Below, in pieces: positions 61,426 to 64,000 of a stretch of DNA of 64,000 nt. The number at the start of each line of letters is the position of its first letter. The stretch's first letter is position 1. The DNA lies in NCBI RefSeq assembly GCF_003385495.1, contig NZ_QNUH01000005.1:124001-188000 (forward strand), read 5' to 3'. A model generated the notes under the pieces. That model ran no database searches and was not told the DNA's origin. It saw nothing but the letters and a program-made list of their open reading frames with translations. The stretch comes from Chryseobacterium elymi (GTDB lineage Bacteria; Bacteroidota; Bacteroidia; Flavobacteriales; Weeksellaceae). Position numbers and translations under genes: made by a program.

Positions 61426-63006
61426 TTAATCGTGGATATTGTTGTTCTTATTTTTAAGATAAATCAATCCGATGACTAAACAGACTCCAGCGACTCCAAT
61501 AGGATACCAAAGTCCTTCCAGGTACCACGTTGCATGTCCCGCATCCTTTCCCTGAGTTACCAGGTACGTTGCTACGGCCGGAAGTAATCCTCCGAATACG
61601 CCGTTTCCAATGTGGTAAGGCAATGACATCGAGGTATAGCGGATTCTTACCGGGAACATTTCAACAAGAAAAGCAGCGATTGGCCCGTAAACCATTGTTA
61701 CAAAAATCACCTGAATGAAAACCAGAAATACCAGGTACCATCTTGTATCGTTGCTCAGTGTAATCGATGTTGTGACTTTTGGTTCTTCCGCTTTTCCGTC
61801 TTTCATGGCGGGACCGGCTGCAGACCAGTGCACGATACTGTCTTTTTTAATGAAAGTTCCGTCTGTATATGTAGTTTCTTTGTGAAATGTAATTAAGCTG
61901 TCCGATGCAATATCTTTGTGGATTGCAGCACTTCTTGTCTCTTTGATCCCATCACTTGCAACGGTTTTAGCTTCAATATTTACACTTTTATACATGCTGT
62001 CGTAAATAGGTCTGTAGGCCAAAATGGCAACCAGCATGCCTGTCATCATGATTGCTTTTCGTCCGATTTTATCTGAGAGCCAGCCGAAAAACACGAAGAA
62101 CGGTGTACCCATTAACAGGGCAGTAGCCATTAAATAATCGACCTGCATCGAGTCTATATTCATCACTTTCTGGAGGAAGCTCATGGCGTAAAATTGTCCG
62201 GTATACCAGATAACACCCTGTCCCATCGCAGCACCAAACAGTGCCAGTAAAACAAATTTGAAATTAAACTTGTTTCCGAAGCTTTCTTTTAACGGATTTT
62301 TTGATGTTTTCCCTTCACTCTTAGCTTTCGCAAAAAGCGGCGATTCTTTCATGTTTTTTCTGATGAAATAAGATACTCCCACCATTAAAATTGAAATCCA
62401 AAATGGAATTCTCCAGCCCCAGGAATCAAATTCTGCTGCAGATAGCGAGTTTTTAGTAATTAAAATGACGATTAATGAAATAAAAAGTCCGGCGGTAGCT
62501 GTAGTCTGAATCCACGAAGTCCAGTAACCTCTTCTGTGAGGCTGTGCATATTCGGCAACATAGGTTGCGGCACCTCCGTATTCTCCTCCCAACGCCAAAC
62601 CTTGTAAAAGTCTTAAGATTAAAACTAAAACCGGCGCCATGAACCCGATGGTTTCATATCCGGGAATACATCCGATCAGGAAAGTAGAGAATCCCATGAT
62701 AAGAAGTGTAACAAGAAAGGTGTATTTTCTTCCGATAATATCACCTAATCTCCCAAAAAACAAGGCTCCGAAAGGCCTAACCACAAATCCGGCTGCAAAC
62801 GTCGCCAATGTAGATAAAAATGCGGCAGTAGGATTGTCAGCAGGGAAAAATTTGGTTGCTAAAACGATCGCTAAACTTCCAAAAATATAAAAGTCATACC
62901 ATTCTATCAGAGTACCAAGTGATGAAGCAGTGATCACGCTCCAGATGGTGCGGTTCTTCTGCCGGTCGGTCATATTTTCGTAGTTTTCGTGGTGATTTTC
63001 GCTCAT
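61426..63006 (-). CDS. MHS-family MFS transporter, organic acid or osmolyte uptake
   Basis: The 526-residue protein has twelve helices and the metabolite:proton symporter signatures: SSLGTLIEWYDFYIFG near residue 30, GALFFGRLGDIIGRKYTF near residue 80 and GGEYGGAATYVAEYAQPHRRGY near residue 141. Relatives such as ProP, ShiA and KgtP move betaine, shikimate or alpha-ketoglutarate. An extra loop of about 70 polar residues (about 335-410) sits between helices 8 and 9, where related proteins have a short loop. The cluster context suggests short-chain organic acids as cargo. Confidence 0.9.
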   Translation of the reverse strand: MSENHHENYENMTDRQKNRTIWSVITASSLGTLIEWYDFYIFGSLAIVLATKFFPADNPTAAFLSTLATFAAGFVVRPFGALFFGRLGDIIGRKYTFLVTLLIMGFSTFLIGCIPGYETIGFMAPVLVLILRLLQGLALGGEYGGAATYVAEYAQPHRRGYWTSWIQTTATAGLFISLIVILITKNSLSAAEFDSWGWRIPFWISILMVGVSYFIRKNMKESPLFAKAKSEGKTSKNPLKESFGNKFNFKFVLLALFGAAMGQGVIWYTGQFYAMSFLQKVMNIDSMQVDYLMATALLMGTPFFVFFGWLSDKIGRKAIMMTGMLVAILAYRPIYDSMYKSVNIEAKTVASDGIKETRSAAIHKDIASDSLITFHKETTYTDGTFIKKDSIVHWSAAGPAMKDGKAEEPKVTTSITLSNDTRWYLVFLVFIQVIFVTMVYGPIAAFLVEMFPVRIRYTSMSLPYHIGNGVFGGLLPAVATYLVTQGKDAGHATWYLEGLWYPIGVAGVCLVIGLIYLKNKNNNIHD

Positions 63007-63056
63007 GTTGATTGATTTTGATATTAATAGATTAAGATATTAAGTTCATCCGGTGT

Positions 63057-64000
63057 TTAAAGGTAAATTTGAAACTGTACAATGAATTCGCCTTTTGAAG
63101 AAGGGCTTTCCGTAGGACTGGTATAAACCGGTCTTGTGGAATATTGCGTAGTGATCTTTGCGTGATGGCCGTCTATGAACCAGTTGGCACCCACGTCAAA
63201 CTGTGAAGATGATTTATCTAATGCTTCAAAGTTTTTGTGTGTATATGCCGCGAAAGGCTGTATTCTGATTTTTGGTTTTTCTGCCTGATTCGGAAGAAGT
63301 AAGCCTGCTTGGGCATACACTACATTCCCTGTTCCGATCATCGGTTGTAGATTTCCAGGACCCGCGATGGCTCTGTTTCCTGTAAAATTAGGGTCATTGG
63401 ATGCAATATTCATCGTTCCCAGATTTCTTATGTAGTTGGGGCCAAAATTATAGTTGTAATATCCGGCATAGGCAGAAACGGCCATCTTATGTTTGGCATT
63501 TCCCAAAGGAATATCTGCAAATGCATCCACTGCTAAAAGTGTAATGTCGTGTTTCTCAATATTAGAATTCACGGAAGTTCTGGTCCCGTCCGCCTGATGG
63601 TAAAAACCTGCACCTACATTAAATACTTTTTTCGTTCCTAAATACGAACCCACTTTGAAAGGAAGGGTATTTGATTCTTCATCAAGGAACTGGTATTCAA
63701 CATAACCGGCTTTAGAAAAGCTTGGATTTCCATTGTTGTCAACCGCTGCGGCTCTTGATGGATCCATTACATTGACTGGAGCCATATCAGTTGCAAAAGG
63801 CTTGTTTAAGCTGAAACGGTATTCCAGTTTTCCATATTTCCCTTTAGTAAACATCCCGAGCTGTCTGGCAAACTGGTCAGAATTATCAATCAAAGGCCAT
63901 GAGAAAATAGGGGAATCTACAGTAAGGAAGTTCAATGTTGAAGCCATCGTCATACGTGAAAGCCCCATGTAGTAATGAAGTCCTGCCCCTAAAGATAAAC
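63057..64000 (-). CDS. Outer-membrane porin-like beta-barrel, C-terminal part
   Basis: This open frame runs into the window edge without a start; the reading frame continues upstream (LGAGLHYYMGLSRMTMAS), so the N-terminus lies beyond 64000. The visible 310 or so residues show alternating strands (YRFSLNKPF, VEYQFLDEE, KVGSYLGTKKVFNVGAGFY) and end in IVQFQIYL, a terminal aromatic-rich strand typical of outer-membrane barrels. It is 50 bases before the MHS transporter gene on the same strand. It is a probable porin for the same nutrient. The exact family cannot be told. Confidence 0.75.
   Translation of the reverse strand, partial: LSLGAGLHYYMGLSRMTMASTLNFLTVDSPIFSWPLIDNSDQFARQLGMFTKGKYGKLEYRFSLNKPFATDMAPVNVMDPSRAAAVDNNGNPSFSKAGYVEYQFLDEESNTLPFKVGSYLGTKKVFNVGAGFYHQADGTRTSVNSNIEKHDITLLAVDAFADIPLGNAKHKMAVSAYAGYYNYNFGPNYIRNLGTMNIASNDPNFTGNRAIAGPGNLQPMIGTGNVVYAQAGLLLPNQAEKPKIRIQPFAAYTHKNFEALDKSSSQFDVGANWFIDGHHAKITTQYSTRPVYTSPTESPSSKGEFIVQFQIYL

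Noticed and set aside
1-64000. CRISPR arrays, tRNA, rRNA or insertion sequences
   Set aside because: No regularly spaced direct repeats, cloverleaf-like or rRNA-like sequence, or transposase frames were seen by eye. A tRNAscan or ISfinder search would be decisive.

Overview
The window looks like chromosomal DNA of a flavobacterium, most likely Chryseobacterium or a close Weeksellaceae relative. It is AT-rich. Promoters fit the Bacteroidota TTG / TAnnTTTG pattern and Shine-Dalgarno sites are mostly weak. SecD and SecF are fused in one gene. Two secreted enzymes end in type IX secretion (T9SS) sorting domains. A 54-codon gene encodes a leader-type 'bacteriocin-like' peptide of the kind common in Chryseobacterium. 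I saw no rRNA, tRNA, CRISPR array, insertion sequence or prophage; this is mostly housekeeping and metabolic DNA with a few accessory genes.

Layout. 0-5 kb: purine synthesis (purN end, purH, purD, guaA). 5-12 kb: a small zinc-site protein, a GNAT-nitrilase fusion, the bacteriocin-like peptide, a cold-shock protein, a UbiB/ABC1 kinase, a secreted protein and a DEAD-box helicase (DEFD variant). 11.6-16.3 kb: minus-strand SGNH hydrolase, lipoproteins, iron alcohol dehydrogenase and hypothetical envelope proteins. 16.4-22 kb: PEP carboxylase, an XRE-pentapeptide-repeat fusion and a T9SS subtilase. 21.8-25 kb: a nucleotide-sugar/envelope set (DegT aminotransferase, membrane protein, galE, cytidylyltransferase). 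25-31 kb: TonB-dependent receptor, mltG, dapF, an Asn-rich lipoprotein and pnuC, all on the minus strand. 31-37 kb: amino acid permease, BNR-repeat protein, hemN and a T9SS PQQ-type sugar dehydrogenase. 37-43.7 kb: secDF, a Tet-like MFS pump, and an AraC regulator with a beta-barrel protein and DoxX. 43.8-46.6 kb: tatA, PAP2, TPR, trmL and rlmH. 46.7-53.4 kb: GlxA-type regulator, DUF1569, YihY, nhaA and rel/spoT. 53.7-64 kb: a same-strand cluster with porin, MHS transporter, small membrane proteins, an SSF-STAC-histidine kinase, a single-domain response regulator, prpE and acs.

The most coherent system is the last cluster. Outer-membrane uptake, inner-membrane transport, a transporter-like sensor kinase and two acyl-CoA synthetases fit sensing and use of acetate and propionate. 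It resembles the CrbS/CrbR control of acs in Proteobacteria, but the response regulator has no DNA-binding domain. Other points worth attention are the cysteine-rich leader peptide, the XRE-pentapeptide fusion, a perfect GC-rich 24-bp palindrome, a MITE-like element upstream of prpE, recurring low-complexity word arrays between genes, and promoters so close to ATG that the mRNAs may be leaderless.
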